From assembly GCA_032433765.1 (NCBI GenBank), contig JAVIAB010000160.1:38094223-38158222 (forward strand): 64,000 nt of DNA, in the 5' to 3' direction. The notes under the pieces are model-generated. The model was given only the letters and a program-made list of their open reading frames with translations, did not search any database and was not told the DNA's origin. Numbering within the stretch: position 1 is the first letter of the stretch; the number at the start of each line of letters is the position of its first letter. The position numbers were made by a program, and so were the translations under genes. This stretch comes from Megaustenia siamemsis (Eukaryota; Mollusca; Gastropoda; Stylommatophora; Ariophantidae). This document shows, piece after piece, positions 22,790 through 32,943 of the stretch.

Positions 22790-23232
22790 TGCTAGAAGAT
22801 GTGTTATATAGAACCTGTTCTATTATATGGAAGTGAGTCATGGACGATAAGCAAGACAATACAGAGAACATTAGAGGCAGGTGAGATTTGTCTTATCTGA
22901 AGAATGAAGAATTCCACGGATTGCAAAAAATGCAAAGGAAGAATGTTTAAAACGAGCTGGATAAATAAGAAATATCAAAATCATAAGGAAGAAAGAGACA
23001 ATCTACATTTATTGGGCATGTCATGCGAAAAGTAAGCATTGAGAATACTATAACAGCAGGCAAAATGAATGGAAAAATATAGCAGTGGAAAACCTAGAAA
23101 AGAATATTGGGCAGTTTATTCAAAAGACATAATAGAAGACCATCGATTGAAATTATGACATGCATGAAGGACCGAGTGATGTGGAATGAGATGATCGCCT
23201 TCGCCAGCTGGAATGGCGCCTGTTGATGATGA
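22790..23232 (+). mobile_element. Decayed LINE 3' end (E-like)
   Basis: Plus-strand remnants EPVLLYGSESWTISKTIQRT, GHVMRKVSIENT and RVMWNEMIAFASWNGA, then a (TGATGATGA) tail. Order and content match the LINE-E C-terminus, with many indels. Confidence 0.65.
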
Positions 23233-23652
23233 AGATCTCTAATCTTAGTTTTGTGAAAAATGTAAACGTGATAGTGAACAAACATTATACATGCTAGAGA
23301 AATCAACAGTGAATGCGGAAGTAAGTTGAATGGAAGGATCCTTTCATCTAAACCTTTATCCTTGGCTCACAAAACATAATTTTCCTATCTCTATATCCTT
23401 ATCTTGCTGTCACGTCGGGTAATTTTACCTGCTACTGTATGCAGTAAACAGTACAACCTGTGGCTGCCCTGCTGCCTTGCAGGTAAGCTCGGGAGAGTAA
23501 AAGGCTAAGGGAGGGTACTCCGAAGTAAAACAACCTCACTGCCTTGTGGGTGAGACTTTTTAAGTCAAAGGCTAGCGGAGCCAACCGTAAACAAACCGAC
23601 GGAAGGCAACAGAAAGCCGTCGTCGTAACTTCTTTATACAATCATGAATCGC
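23233..23652. other. Unassigned stretch
   Basis: About 420 bp, nothing recognised. Confidence 0.45.
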
Positions 23653-24022
23653 CACAAAAACAGGAAAAAGAGTTCTTAAATGTTATGTAGAGCCAGTCTT
23701 AACATATGGATGTGAATCATGGACAATAGGACAACAGACAATAAAATCACTGGAGTCTGTAGAAATGTGATTTTACAGAAGAATGTTGAGAATACCATGG
23801 ACAGCTAAGAAGAGTAATGAAAATGTTCTGAAAGAGGTCAAGGCAAAAAGAGAGCTAATTTCCAATATTAGGAAGAAACAATCACATTTTTGGCCATGTA
23901 ATGAGAAGAGAACAACTGGAATATATTGTAACAACTGGGAAAATTGAGGGACGAAGAGATAAGAGGGAAGCAAAGAGATAAAATACCAGACATCTTAAGA
24001 GAATGGCTTGGCAGAAAGGCTG
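23653..24022 (+). mobile_element. LINE-E 3' fragment
   Basis: Reads GKRVLKCYVEPVLTYGCESW, TIGQQT and SLESVEM, then a stop and FYRRMLRIPWTAKKSNENVL, followed by frameshifted GHVMRREQLEYIV and REW. No RT catalytic part remains. Confidence 0.85.
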
Positions 24023-24148
24023 CATGAAAGAAAAATGTATCAAAGGCTGTGACGTATTATCTTTCTCACGGCTGATTAACATTGATACCTTAGTTGCATT
24101 GTTTACTTGCTGATTTAAGAAAATAAAAACCTGTACATATTAAAACTA

Positions 24149-24823
24149 GGGAGTCGAGATAGCGCAGTGGTTAGTGAATTAGACAACAAAGTAGGGAGTC
24201 GAGATAGCGCAGTGGTTAGTGAATTAGACAACAAAGTAGGGAGTCGAGATTGCGCAGTGGTTAGTGAATTAGACAACAAAGTAGGGAGTCGAGATAGCGC
24301 AGTGGTTAGTGAATTAGACAACAAAGTAGGGAGTCGAGATAGCGCAGTGGTTAGTGAATTAGACAACAAAGTAGGGAGTCGAGATAGCGCAGTGGTTAGT
24401 GAATTAGACAACAAAGTAGGGAGTCGAGATAGCGCAGTGGTTAGTGAATTAGACAACAAAGTAGGGAGTCGAGATAGCGCAGTGGTTAGTGAATTAGACA
24501 ACAAAGTAGGGAGTCGAGATAGCGCAGTGGTTAGTGAATTAGACAACAAAGTAGGGAGTCGAGATAGCGCAGTGGTTAGTGAATTAGACAACAAAGTAGG
24601 GAGTCGAGATAGCGCAGTGGTTAGTGAATTAGACAACAAAGTAGGGAGTCGAGATAGCGCAGTGGTTAGTGAATTAGACAACAAAGTAGGGAGTCGAGAT
24701 AGCGCAGTGGTTAGTGAATTAGACAACAAAGTAGGGAGTCGAGATAGCGCAGTGGTTAGTGAATTAGACAACAAAGTAGGGAGTCGAGATAGCGCAGTGG
24801 TTAGTGAATTAGACAACAAAGTA
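24149..24823 (+). repeat. 15 tandem copies of the SINE-1 head (45 bp)
   Basis: Fifteen head-to-tail copies of the first 45 bp of the SINE at 24824: GGGAGTCGAGATAGCGCAGT, GGTTAGTGAATTAGACAACA, AAGTA. All look identical except copy 3 (ATTGCGC for ATAGCGC). Each unit carries box A but not box B. Because 45 is a multiple of 3, both strands are open (SELDNKVGSRDSAVV on plus, TALSRLPTLLSNSL on minus); neither is a plausible protein. Confidence 0.95.
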
Positions 24824-25037
24824 GGGAGTCGAGATAGCGCAGTGGTTAGTGAATTAGACAACAAAGGACAAGAAATCGGGTTCGATCCTGACCGACGGCT
24901 TCCGGATTCACCCAGCCTTAAATGGGTACCGGATTTTTTTCTGGGAAAGTAAAGCAGCACGGGCGTAATATCGACCACATTACACAAAAAAATCGGTTGT
25001 TGAAGGTCTATAAAAATTTTGGCCTCTAACACCAATG
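24824..25037 (+). mobile_element. SINE-1 copy at the end of its own head array
   Basis: The 16th head copy continues into a normal SINE: box B GGTTCGATCCTG, CGACGGCTTCCGGATTCACC, ACCGGATTTTTTTCTGGG and CGGGCGTAATATCGACCACA. The 3' part is diverged (GAAGGTCTATAAAAATTTTG) and the terminal hairpin is not visible. This is the parent of the array to its left. Confidence 0.9.
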
Positions 25038-25749
25038 CTAACATTTCATTAACATATGCATTGACATACACATTAACATACACATTAAGTAAGTTTGAAA
25101 ATTAATATTTTATGTGGTATCACAAAGTGAAACTACTCCCAGCTATATAACAGCTTTAAGAATGAAGAGAATGTAGCTGAATCAGAACATCTTCACAAAT
25201 AGACAGTGCGAAATGACTAGGGCTGTAACTAAAATGTCACTTTGTAGATTATATTAAGCAGGTGTGTCAATAAATTTGCGCCTCCTCTCTATGCTAGCGG
25301 CTGTGTACTATCTTAAACAGACACTTTTACATTTGACTTTCATGTCGCCTCATATCTATCATTTAAGCAAATCCTCATTTTTGTGTTCTGGACTTATCAG
25401 ATGGTTAAGCATGAGTTCTTTTTTTCAAAACGGGGCGAACTTCTCTGGGTTGTTTTAAAACAACTGCCACGCTAGATAGCGAAACAAATTAAATATGAAC
25501 TTTAGTTTCTGCTGGTGTTGCTTCAAGCAGATGGCTATTGTTGTACGAGTGTACTGTAGTGGCAAATATCATTAGTTTTAGTTTCATTTATGATTACTTT
25601 TAATTGTTAATGGTTTTTTTATTACAATTTCTTTAAAATATAATACAAATTTGTGTACTTGTGTTCGACGAATTATGAAATGATACGGTTATACCATTTT
25701 ATTAGTAACATCTGAGCAACAGTGATTATTGTTCTTGCTTGTTTATTAT
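25038..25749. other. Unassigned stretch
   Basis: About 700 bp of AT-rich sequence; a small ACATTAAC-type repeat at 25040-25090; no supported gene. Confidence 0.5.
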
Positions 25750-26022
25750 GGAGTCTCTTGGTGGTTGAGTGGTTAACGCGCTCGCTTCCTGATCAGAAAG
25801 GTCCAGGTTCGATTACCAAAAGTGGCGGATTACTTTTGTCGGACCGACAAGGCTCTGGGTTTCACTCAACCTTTAAAAATGGGTAAAAGATATTCTCTGG
25901 GAATTAAAGGAGGCTTGACGTGATACCGACCAGATCACCCACAAATGTGCAAAGTTCATGGAAATTATTGTCACTATCACCATCTTCCCCATACGCCTAG
26001 CAAGGCGTGGATAAAACCTTTA
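25750..26022 (+). mobile_element. SINE-2, full length
   Basis: The head differs from SINE-1: TGGTTGAGTGGTTAACGCGC (box A), CGCTTCCTGATCAGAAAGGT and GGTTCGATTACC (box B), which reads like a tRNA with a longer D-arm. After the head the body is recognisably that of SINE-1 (CTCTGGGAATTAAAGG, GTGATACCGACCAGATCACC, TTGTCACTATCACCATCTTC). It ends in a different hairpin, ACGCCTAGCAAGGCGT. The family is therefore a modular sister of SINE-1. Confidence 0.88.
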
Positions 26023-26359
26023 CTCTGCTTATGTGCTAATATTACTTTCTGTTTGATTCTTTTAATCGCAATTCTACATCACTTACCTGAGGATAATTCT
26101 CAGAATGTGTTAGCTAAACAAAATTACAAACAAGTGTTTCTCGGTATCTGCAACATTGAGGAAATTAAACACGTGACAGATACTAAAGCTGTATGGGTCA
26201 TGTGATTTGAAGAGGTTCAGAACTGACATGTCGAGGGCTCCAGAGAGGGAAAAATATAAAAGGCTGACCATGACAAACCTAACAGAGATCAGTGGAGACA
26301 CGTTAACAAATTGGACAGATTTGAGTGGCGTCAGATTTGAGTGGGGGGTGGGGGGGGAC
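26023..26359. other. Unassigned stretch
   Basis: No gene recognised. G-rich run at 26341-26357. Confidence 0.45.
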
Positions 26360-26594
26360 GTCAAGTGGCGTATAGGGAATATGGTGTTAGTGACCATAAA
26401 TTTTACAGACCTTCAGCACATGATTTTTGGGGTAATGTGGTCGGTATTACGCCCGTACCGCTTTACTTTCCCAGAAAAAAAAAATCCAGTGCCCATTTAA
26501 GGCTGGGTGAACACGGAAGCCGTTGGTTTGGTATCGAACCCTACCTTTTGTCCTTTGTAGTCCAGTTCACTAACCACTGAGCTATCGCGGCTCC
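26360..26594 (-). mobile_element. SINE-1 copy, minus strand
   Basis: Nearly complete, missing the last few bases of the 3' end, which abuts a G-run. Box A and box B are intact on the minus strand (CTGAGCTATCGCGGCTCC read on plus). No TSD seen. Confidence 0.9.
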
Positions 26595-26759
26595 CATGAT
26601 CATGTAAAGTGCAGCAAGTTTCATCTCCGCTACTCTATAAGACTCCCCCAAGCGTGTTGTCAGTCACTAACTTATTTGTCACTGGTTGGGCAAGGAACAA
26701 GTAGAAAGAGGACTATACTATTTGCTTCTTGAATAAGATTTTATAATTTTTAATGAATA

Positions 26760-27127
26760 TACAAAAGATAAAATTGTGATCATAAACAAAGAAAATACTC
26801 AAAACATACAAATGGATATCAAATTTTAAGGAATAGACCTGGAGACATTTCAGAACTACAACTACCTTGGACATATTTTGACCAGTGATGGAAAATGTAC
26901 AACTGAAATAAACAAAAGAATAGGAATGGCAACAAGTAATTTTAATGTCATGAAAAATATGCTATCATCAAAACAAATAACACTAGGACTAAAACTAAGA
27001 ATAGCAAAATATTATTTCTTCTCAACATTCCCATATGGTGCAGAAACATGAACATTAGATAAGAAAACAGAAGAGAAAATTGAAGCCTTTGAAATGTGGA
27101 TATATAGAAGGATATGTATAATTGGAT
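26760..27127 (+). mobile_element. LINE-A, left part (split by LINE-F)
   Basis: Plus-strand LINE-A: IINKENTQN, YNYLGHILTSDGKCTTEINK, RIGMATSNFNVMKNM and TLGLKLRIAKYYFFSTF, then GAET followed by a stop, and KIEAFEMWIYRRI. It is cut at 27127 by a nested element and resumes at 27943. The two halves join at a shared TATAATTGGAT. Confidence 0.88.
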
Positions 27128-27942
27128 CCACTACCTTGTGGATTAGTTTCTAGTTAGAATCGAAGGTTATGGGAGTACACCCAGAGTAAAAATCCGGAGG
27201 GAGGGACCCTAAGGCAGTGGACGGCGTTAATCGTCTTTCTGGCATCCCCTGCACCTTCTTTCAATTCCGAACGTATGGACTTTGTCCCTCCTTCGGAAAT
27301 CCTTGAAACGAAGTCGAGAGGGGGATAGTGCGACTGGGTAAAGCACTATCTCCATATCCTGTGCCCAGGCAGAGTAGGCAAAGTGAAATGAGGAAGAAAG
27401 CATGGCAGGACAAAATAACCAACTTAACTGTCCTGCAACGTGCTAAGACCCTAACAATCATGTCGATGCTCAGAAGTCGAAGGCTAAGATGGCTGGGGCA
27501 TGTCCAACGGATGGAAGAAAAACGCATTCCTAGGCAAATACTATATGGCGAGCTAAAACACGGAAAACGACAAATCGGCAGACCTAAACTACGATATAGA
27601 GATATCTGCAAATCATCTCTGAAAGACTTCTCCATCTGTGAAAATGACTGGCAACATCTGGCAAGTGATCGCACATCATGGAGAGCACGTATAAGGAACG
27701 GTATAACAACATTTGAGACTGTTCTAAGACAGGACTTAGAAGAGAAGAGACTCATGAAAAGGGATGGTAAACCCCGTGGATCAGTGAGCCTGACCTGTTC
27801 ATTATGTGACCGCGTGTGTTTGTCAAACATTGGTAGAATTAGCCACGAGAGAAGCTGTTCGGCAAAAACAATACCTCAAAAAAATACGCAATAGCCTCCA
27901 CTAGACCGTCTGACAAGACGAAAAGGGCCATATATATATATA
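27128..27942 (+). mobile_element. LINE-F fragment nested in LINE-A, with 11-bp TSD
   Basis: It is flanked by TATAATTGGAT at 27117-27127 and 27943-27953 and ends in a (TA)n tail. The 188-codon frame 27328-27894 encodes a LINE C-terminus: SMLRSRRLRWLGHVQRMEEK, GKRQIGRPKLRYRDICKSSL, SDRTSWRARIRNG, and a terminal C2H2-like finger (TCSLCDRVCLSNIGRISHER followed by SC). The first ~200 bp (27128-27327) is not recognisably LINE, so this may be a composite or non-autonomous derivative. Confidence 0.88.
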
Positions 27943-28300
27943 TATAATTGGATACAAAGGAAAGAAAACAAACAATGAAGTCTTAAAACAACTGGGAATT
28001 TAAAAAAAAGAACTAACTAGAAATGAAAAAAATAACAACTAAATACAATTCAAACAAGATAAATAAGACTTTTGAGGCATGTTGAAAGACAAAATAACAT
28101 ACTAAAAGTAATCTTGGAAGGGAAAATACAAGGTAAAAGAGGCAGATGCAGACCAACACTAACATGAATGAGTAACATTGAAAGATGGACAAGTCAACCT
28201 AAGAGAACCTGCACCATCAAAGCAAGAGACAGAGCGGAATGGCGCTTCATGGTAGCCAACCTTCGATGCAGAGACGACACTCAATGATAATGATGAATAT
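27943..28300 (+). mobile_element. LINE-A, right part
   Basis: Continuation of the copy at 26760: GYKGKKTNNEVLKQLGI, LRHVERQNNILKVILEGKIQ, GKRGRCRPTLT, WRFMVANLRCRDDT, then an AATGATAATGATGA tail. Several stops and indels. Confidence 0.88.
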
Positions 28301-28540
28301 TTGCTTATTTTTGTAGCTATAAATCATTTGTATTATTTCGATTATTAGAGTCGGTATGTAACTGTTATAATATGTGGTTTATTATCTAAAACCTGAGAGC
28401 CATTGACTTGTTCATGAGTTGCTGGGGTCTTTCACGGTTTTTGATTCATTGATCACAGATTGGAAAAAAGAGGTACATTAAAAATAACCAATTCTGTGCT
28501 AAAACCAAAATGAATTCTAACATTAACGGAGTTACGAGAA

Positions 28541-28623
28541 AAATGTTTAACATTACTTTAAATGAGACGAAAATAAGTTTTAAATTACTTTAATTGAGAT
28601 GAAAATAGGTTTAAAATTACTTT
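28541..28623. repeat. 32-bp array, left remnant
   Basis: About 2.5 units of the TTTAAAATTACTTTAGTTGA type array that resumes at 29055 after a LINE-E insertion. The 240 bp before it (28301-28540) shows nothing. Confidence 0.88.
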
Positions 28624-29054
28624 CATCATCATCATCATCAAGTACCGGGCCTACTGGCGTAGGTGATCATGTCTCTCCACAACTTTCGATCTCGGCAGCT
28701 ATTTATCATTTCTGTTGTTGACCTTCTGCCAAGCCATTCTCTTAAGCTGCCTGTCATTTTTTCTCTTTGCTTCCCCTCTATCTCTTCGTCCCTCAATTTT
28801 TTCCAGTTGTTACAATATATTCCAGTTGTTCTCTTCTCATTACATGGCCAATAAATGATGATTGTTTCTTCCTAATAATGGAAATTAGCTCTCTTTTTGC
28901 TTTGACCTCTCTCAGAACATCTTCATTACTTTTCTTAGCTGTCCATGGTACTTTCAACATTCTTCTGTAAAACCACATTTCTACAGACTCCAGTAATTTT
29001 CTTGTCTGTTGTCCTATTGTCCATGATTCGCATCCATATGTTAAGATTGAACCG
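28624..29054 (-). mobile_element. LINE-E 3' end inserted in tandem array
   Basis: The minus strand reads MWFYRRMLKVPWTAKKSNED, VLREVKAKRELISIIRKKQS and HVMRREQLEYIVT, then DRKLWRDMITYA-type codons and a (GAT)n tail at 28624-28640. AAAATTACTTT occurs at both edges (28613-28623, 29055-29065). This matches a TSD but is also part of the array unit. Confidence 0.88.
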
Positions 29055-29925
29055 AAAATTACTTTAGTTGAGATAAAAATAGGTTTAAAGTTTCTTTAGT
29101 TGAGACACACATAGGTTTAAAATTGCTTTAGTTGAGACACACATAGGTTTAAAATTGCTTTAGTTGAGACACAGATAGATTTAAAATTACTTTAGTTGAG
29201 ACATAAACAGGTTTAAAATTAATTAAGCTGATACAAAAATTATGGTTAAAATTGCATTAAAAAAAAAAGTAAAGTACCCCCGTCACGCCAAGTGGCGTAT
29301 AGGGAATATGGTGTTAGTGACCATAAATTTTACAGACCTTCAGCACATGATTTTTGGGGTAAAAATTACATTAGCTGAGACAAAAATAATTTAAAATTAC
29401 TTTAGTTGAGACAAAAATAGGTTTAAAATTACTTTAGTTGAGACAAAAATAGGTTTAAAATTACATTAGTTGAGACAAAAATAGGTTTAAAATTACTTTA
29501 GTTGAGACAAAAATAGGTTTAAAATTAATTTAGTTGAGACAAAAATAGGTTTAAAATTACATTAGTTGAGACAAAAATAGGTTTAAAATTACTTTAGTTG
29601 AGACAAAAATAAGTATACAAATACTTTATTTGACAATAGTTTTAAAATGATTGTATTTGAGACAAAAATGGGTTTAAAATGATTGTATTTGAGACAAAAA
29701 TGGGTTTTAAATGATTGTATTTGAGACAAAAATGGGTTTAAAATGATTGTATTTGAGACAAAAATGGGTTTAAAATGATTGTATTTGAGACAAAAATGGG
29801 TTTAAAATGATTGTATTTGAGACAAAAATGGGTTTTAAATGATTGTATTTGAGACAAAAATGGGTTTAAAATTATTGTATTTGAGACAAAAATGGGTTTA
29901 AAATTACTTTACCAATAAAATTAAC
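29055..29925. repeat. 32-bp array with two monomer types
   Basis: Type 1 (about 29055-29630) is AGGTTTAAAATTACTTTAGT plus TGAGACAAAAAT. Type 2 (about 29630-29905) is GGGTTTAAAATGATTGTATT plus TGAGACAAAAAT. The switch is sharp. Type 2 is more homogeneous. A truncated SINE-1 interrupts type 1 at 29258-29361. Confidence 0.93.
29258..29361 (-). mobile_element. SINE-1, 5'-truncated, inside tandem array
   Basis: Only the 3' ~100 bp: A-run, hairpin ACGCCAAGTGGCGT, TTAGTGACCATAAATTTTAC and ACATGATTTTTGGGGTAA. The array resumes immediately. Confidence 0.9.
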
Positions 29926-30486
29926 TGAAAACAAATGTCCAAACTCTGAACTATATCTAAAATTAGATTAAAGAAAATTCAGAAAAATACAATAAATACC
30001 CAGCGTATGGAATATAAGGTGTAGGAACAATACTGCAGTCATGTCAGCGGTTGAGGAGTAGTGTGTAACACAACTTGTTTTTCACCGGTATTTTAGTTGA
30101 TTTATTTATTTGTGTATTTCCATGAAGATAAAACTACACATACTTCTTCTATTAATTATACAGTCAAACTGGTTAGAAGAAGCTGTAACTGAAAACTTAT
30201 TGTGGTTAAACATGTAATATTTCATCCCGCGGAAATTGCCAAATTATCCAGTTTGATCTTTTTGTTACCAGTGTCAACGTTTACAGTATCGTTCATGTTT
30301 TAATATTTAATTGTGCTAGAAATGTTACGTTTTTTTTTGTGTGTGTATGTAGTGTCACAAATTAAAACCACTGTTACTAAATATTGTTATTGAGTTATTT
30401 GCAGTACATCGTCATTGCACTCCGAATATGTCCATAGATGCTCTTTTACTTAATAGTAGTTACAGAATGAGTGGAAAGTACAAGGT
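29926..30486. other. Unassigned stretch
   Basis: About 560 bp AT-rich, no supported gene. Confidence 0.5.
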
Positions 30487-30495
30487 TGAGGACAT

Positions 30496-30604
30496 AAAAA
30501 GTAAAGTACCCTCGTCACGCAAAGTGGCGTATAGGGGAATATGGTGTTAGTGACCATAAATTTTAAAGACCTTCGGCACATGATTTTTGGGGTAATGTGG
30601 TTGG
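30496..30604 (-). mobile_element. SINE-1, 5'-truncated, with TSD
   Basis: 3' ~105 bp of SINE-1 flanked by TGAGGACAT at 30487-30495 and 30605-30613. The truncation point (near GGGGTAATGTGGT) is close to that of the 29258 copy. Confidence 0.9.
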
Positions 30605-30689
30605 TGAGGACATTTTCATCCATAAATGCTGCAAAATTTCCAAGATTTGAACTAAAATGTCACTTCGAGATGAAAACAAACAGTGATGA

Positions 30690-30726
30690 CTGTGTGTGTG
30701 TGTGTGTGTGTGTGTGCGCGTGTGCG
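30690..30726. repeat. (TG)n microsatellite
   Basis: About 14 TG units followed by GCGCGTGTGCG. Confidence 0.9.
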
Positions 30727-31151
30727 TAATTTATTAAAAAAGCGAGTAAACAAATTTATACGGGTTTTTGATACAATAGGATAAAATTAACTATGGAAAT
30801 TCCTGAATCGATTTACCGTTACGAAGGCTCCGCTGACATTCCTAGCGTGTGTACATCACAGGTGACACTTGTACTCACACAGCCAAGTTTATCCGCCAGC
30901 AGAGTTCGCTGACAGAAGGTAAGGTTTAATAAACACTACGTAATATATGTTTGTTGGTTATTTTAATATTTCCCGTGTGATCGTGTATTTAGAGACTCGG
31001 CGGCGTGCTCGGTCGTTCTGTCTCACAAAAAATGAAGCTGGATATATTTCATTGTGTATATCTACGACAATTTTTTTTGAAGAAATGTCCGGTGAAATAA
31101 TTTTATTAAACGATTTAATTATGAACGTTTTCTTCTTTCCTTTCACAATCG
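30727..31151. other. Unassigned stretch
   Basis: About 425 bp; short overlapping ORFs on both strands at 30947-31162 have no recognisable domain. Confidence 0.45.
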
Positions 31152-31166
31152 CCTTTCAGTGACAAT

Positions 31167-31424
31167 AACTATAACTATAAAGAGCCCCCGTCACGCCAAG
31201 TGGTGAATAGGGAATATGGTGTTAGTGACCATAAATTTTACAGACCTTCAGCACATGATTTTTGGGGTAATGTGGTCAGTATTACGCCTGTGCCGCTTTA
31301 CTTTCCCAGAAAAAAATCCGGTACTCATTTAAGGCTGGGTGAACCTGGAAGCCGTCTGTTGGGATCGAACCCTACCCCTTGTCCTTTGTAGTCCAGTTTA
31401 CTAACCACTGAGCTATCGCGGGTC
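31167..31424 (-). mobile_element. SINE-1 copy with 15-bp TSD
   Basis: Full length on the minus strand. CCTTTCAGTGACAAT at 31152-31166 and 31425-31439 is a perfect duplication. The hairpin is disturbed (CGCCAAGTGGTGAA). Confidence 0.95.
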
Positions 31425-31769
31425 CCTTTCAGTGACAATGGTGAATATATTTTGAGGTCCATGCCTTTTCTTTTGGCCCTTCAAACTCATTTGTTTCGTG
31501 ACGTGATTTGAAGTCTCGCTGTGTTGTATTTTTTCTTCATCTGTAGTTAAGTGTTGTATTTTTTCTTCATCTGTAGTTAGGGACATGAATTCATTTATCC
31601 ACAACTTGGCAAACTGACGTTACTTAAACGGAGCAGGTAGGTATTTGATTACGCGAATATTTCACCACTAAGCTTTTGAAAAAAGCCAACCCAAAATAAT
31701 AATCAACATTGAAGAACTTGAAATTGTAACAACCAATGAATATCTGGTATACTACAAGAATTTAATATT

Positions 31770-31979
31770 AAAACGAACTGGCCTGTAAACACAATTCTAC
31801 AGAGGAAATTAAAATACTATAACCACGTCACAAGATACAAGGACTGGAAAGAACTATAATGGAATGTGTGGTTCGTGGGCGACACATCAAGGGCAGACCA
31901 AGAAGAAGGGGAGTTCAGGACATTAAGGAGACCTTGAACATGACAATAGAAGAAGTGGGAGATCTGGCTCATCATCATC
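31770..31979 (+). mobile_element. LINE-G-like C-terminus, left part
   Basis: Across small shifts: NWPVNTILQRKLKYYNHVTR, YKGLERTIMECVVRGRHIKG, RPRRRGVQDIKETL and NMTIEEVGDLA. This is the post-RT GHVTR...GRPRRR region of an RTE-like LINE. It is interrupted at GATCTGGCT by a LINE-E piece and resumes at 32272. Confidence 0.8.
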
Positions 31980-32271
31980 ATCATCATCATCATCAAGTAC
32001 CGGGCCTGCTGACGTAGGTGATCAAGCCATTCTCTTAAGCTGTCTGGTATTTTTTCTCTTTGCTTCCCTCTATCTCTTCGTCCCCCAATTTTCCCAGTTG
32101 TTACAATATATTCCAGTTGTTCTCTTCTCATTACATGGCCAACAAATGATGATTGTTTCTTCCTAATATTGGAAATTACTTCTCTTTTTGCTTTGACCTC
32201 TTTCAGAACGTTTTCATTACTCTTCTTAGCTGTCCATGGTATTCTCAACATTCTTCTGTAAAAAGTTAACT
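31980..32271 (-). mobile_element. LINE-E 3' end nested in LINE-G-like copy
   Basis: The minus strand reads MLRIPWTAKKSNENVLKEVK, REVISNIRKKQSSFVGHVMR, RDRGKQREKIPDSLREW and a (GAT)n tail at 31974-31997. GATCTGGCT at 31971-31979 and 32272-32280 is the target duplication. Confidence 0.9.
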
Positions 32272-32943
32272 GATCTGGCTAAAGACAGACATTCTTCCAG
32301 ACGGGTGGTGGTGAATGCAACATTCTGTGGGAGATCTGGCTAGAGAAAGACATTCTTCCAGACGGGTGGTGGTGAATGCAACATTCTGTGGGAGATCTGG
32401 CTAGAGACAGAGATTCTTCCAGACGGGTGGTGGTGAATGCAACATTCTGTGGGAGATCTGGCTAGAGACAGAGATTCTTCCAGACGGGTGGTGGTGAATG
32501 CAACATTCTGTGGGAGATCTGGCTAGAGAAAGACATTCTTCCAGACGGGTGGTGGTGAATGCAACATTCTGTGGGAGATCTGGCTAGAGACAGAGATTCT
32601 TCCAGACGGGTGGTGGTGAATGCAACATTCTGTGGGAGATCTGGCTAGAGAAAGACATTCTTCCAGACGGGTGGTGGTGAATGCAACATTCTGTGGGAGA
32701 TCTGGCTAGAGAAAGACATTCTTCCAGACGGGTGGTGGTGAATGCAACATTCTGTGGGAGATCTGGCTAGAGACAGAGATTCTTCCAGACGGGTGGTGGT
32801 GAATGCAACATTCTGTGGGAGATCTGGCTAGAGAAAGACATTCTTCCAGACGGGTGGTGGTGAATGCAACGTTCTGTGGGAGATCTGACTAGAGACAGAC
32901 ATTCTTCCAGACAAGTGGTGGTGAATGCAACGTTCTGCAATGG
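32272..32943 (+). repeat. 61-bp array made from a LINE C-terminus (~11 copies)
   Basis: Units start GATCTGGCTAGAGAAAGACA, then TTCTTCCAGACGGGTGGTGG, TGAATGCAACATTCTGTGGG, A. Each encodes the LINE end DLARERHSSRRVVVNATFC. The first unit is the continuation of the interrupted LINE. The last runs on to the LINE's natural end (CNGHAT, a stop and a TGATGATGAAG tail, about 32960). Two sub-variants (AGAAAGACATTC and AGACAGAGATTC) alternate irregularly. The 61-bp period breaks frame, so this is DNA-level amplification. Confidence 0.92.

Noticed and set aside
24115..25083. 322-codon minus ORF and 261-codon plus ORF of 15-residue repeats
   Set aside because: Both follow from a 45-bp DNA repeat of the SINE head, which keeps any stop-free frame open on both strands.
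27261..27830. 189-codon minus ORF
   Set aside because: Antisense shadow of the LINE-F C-terminal frame.
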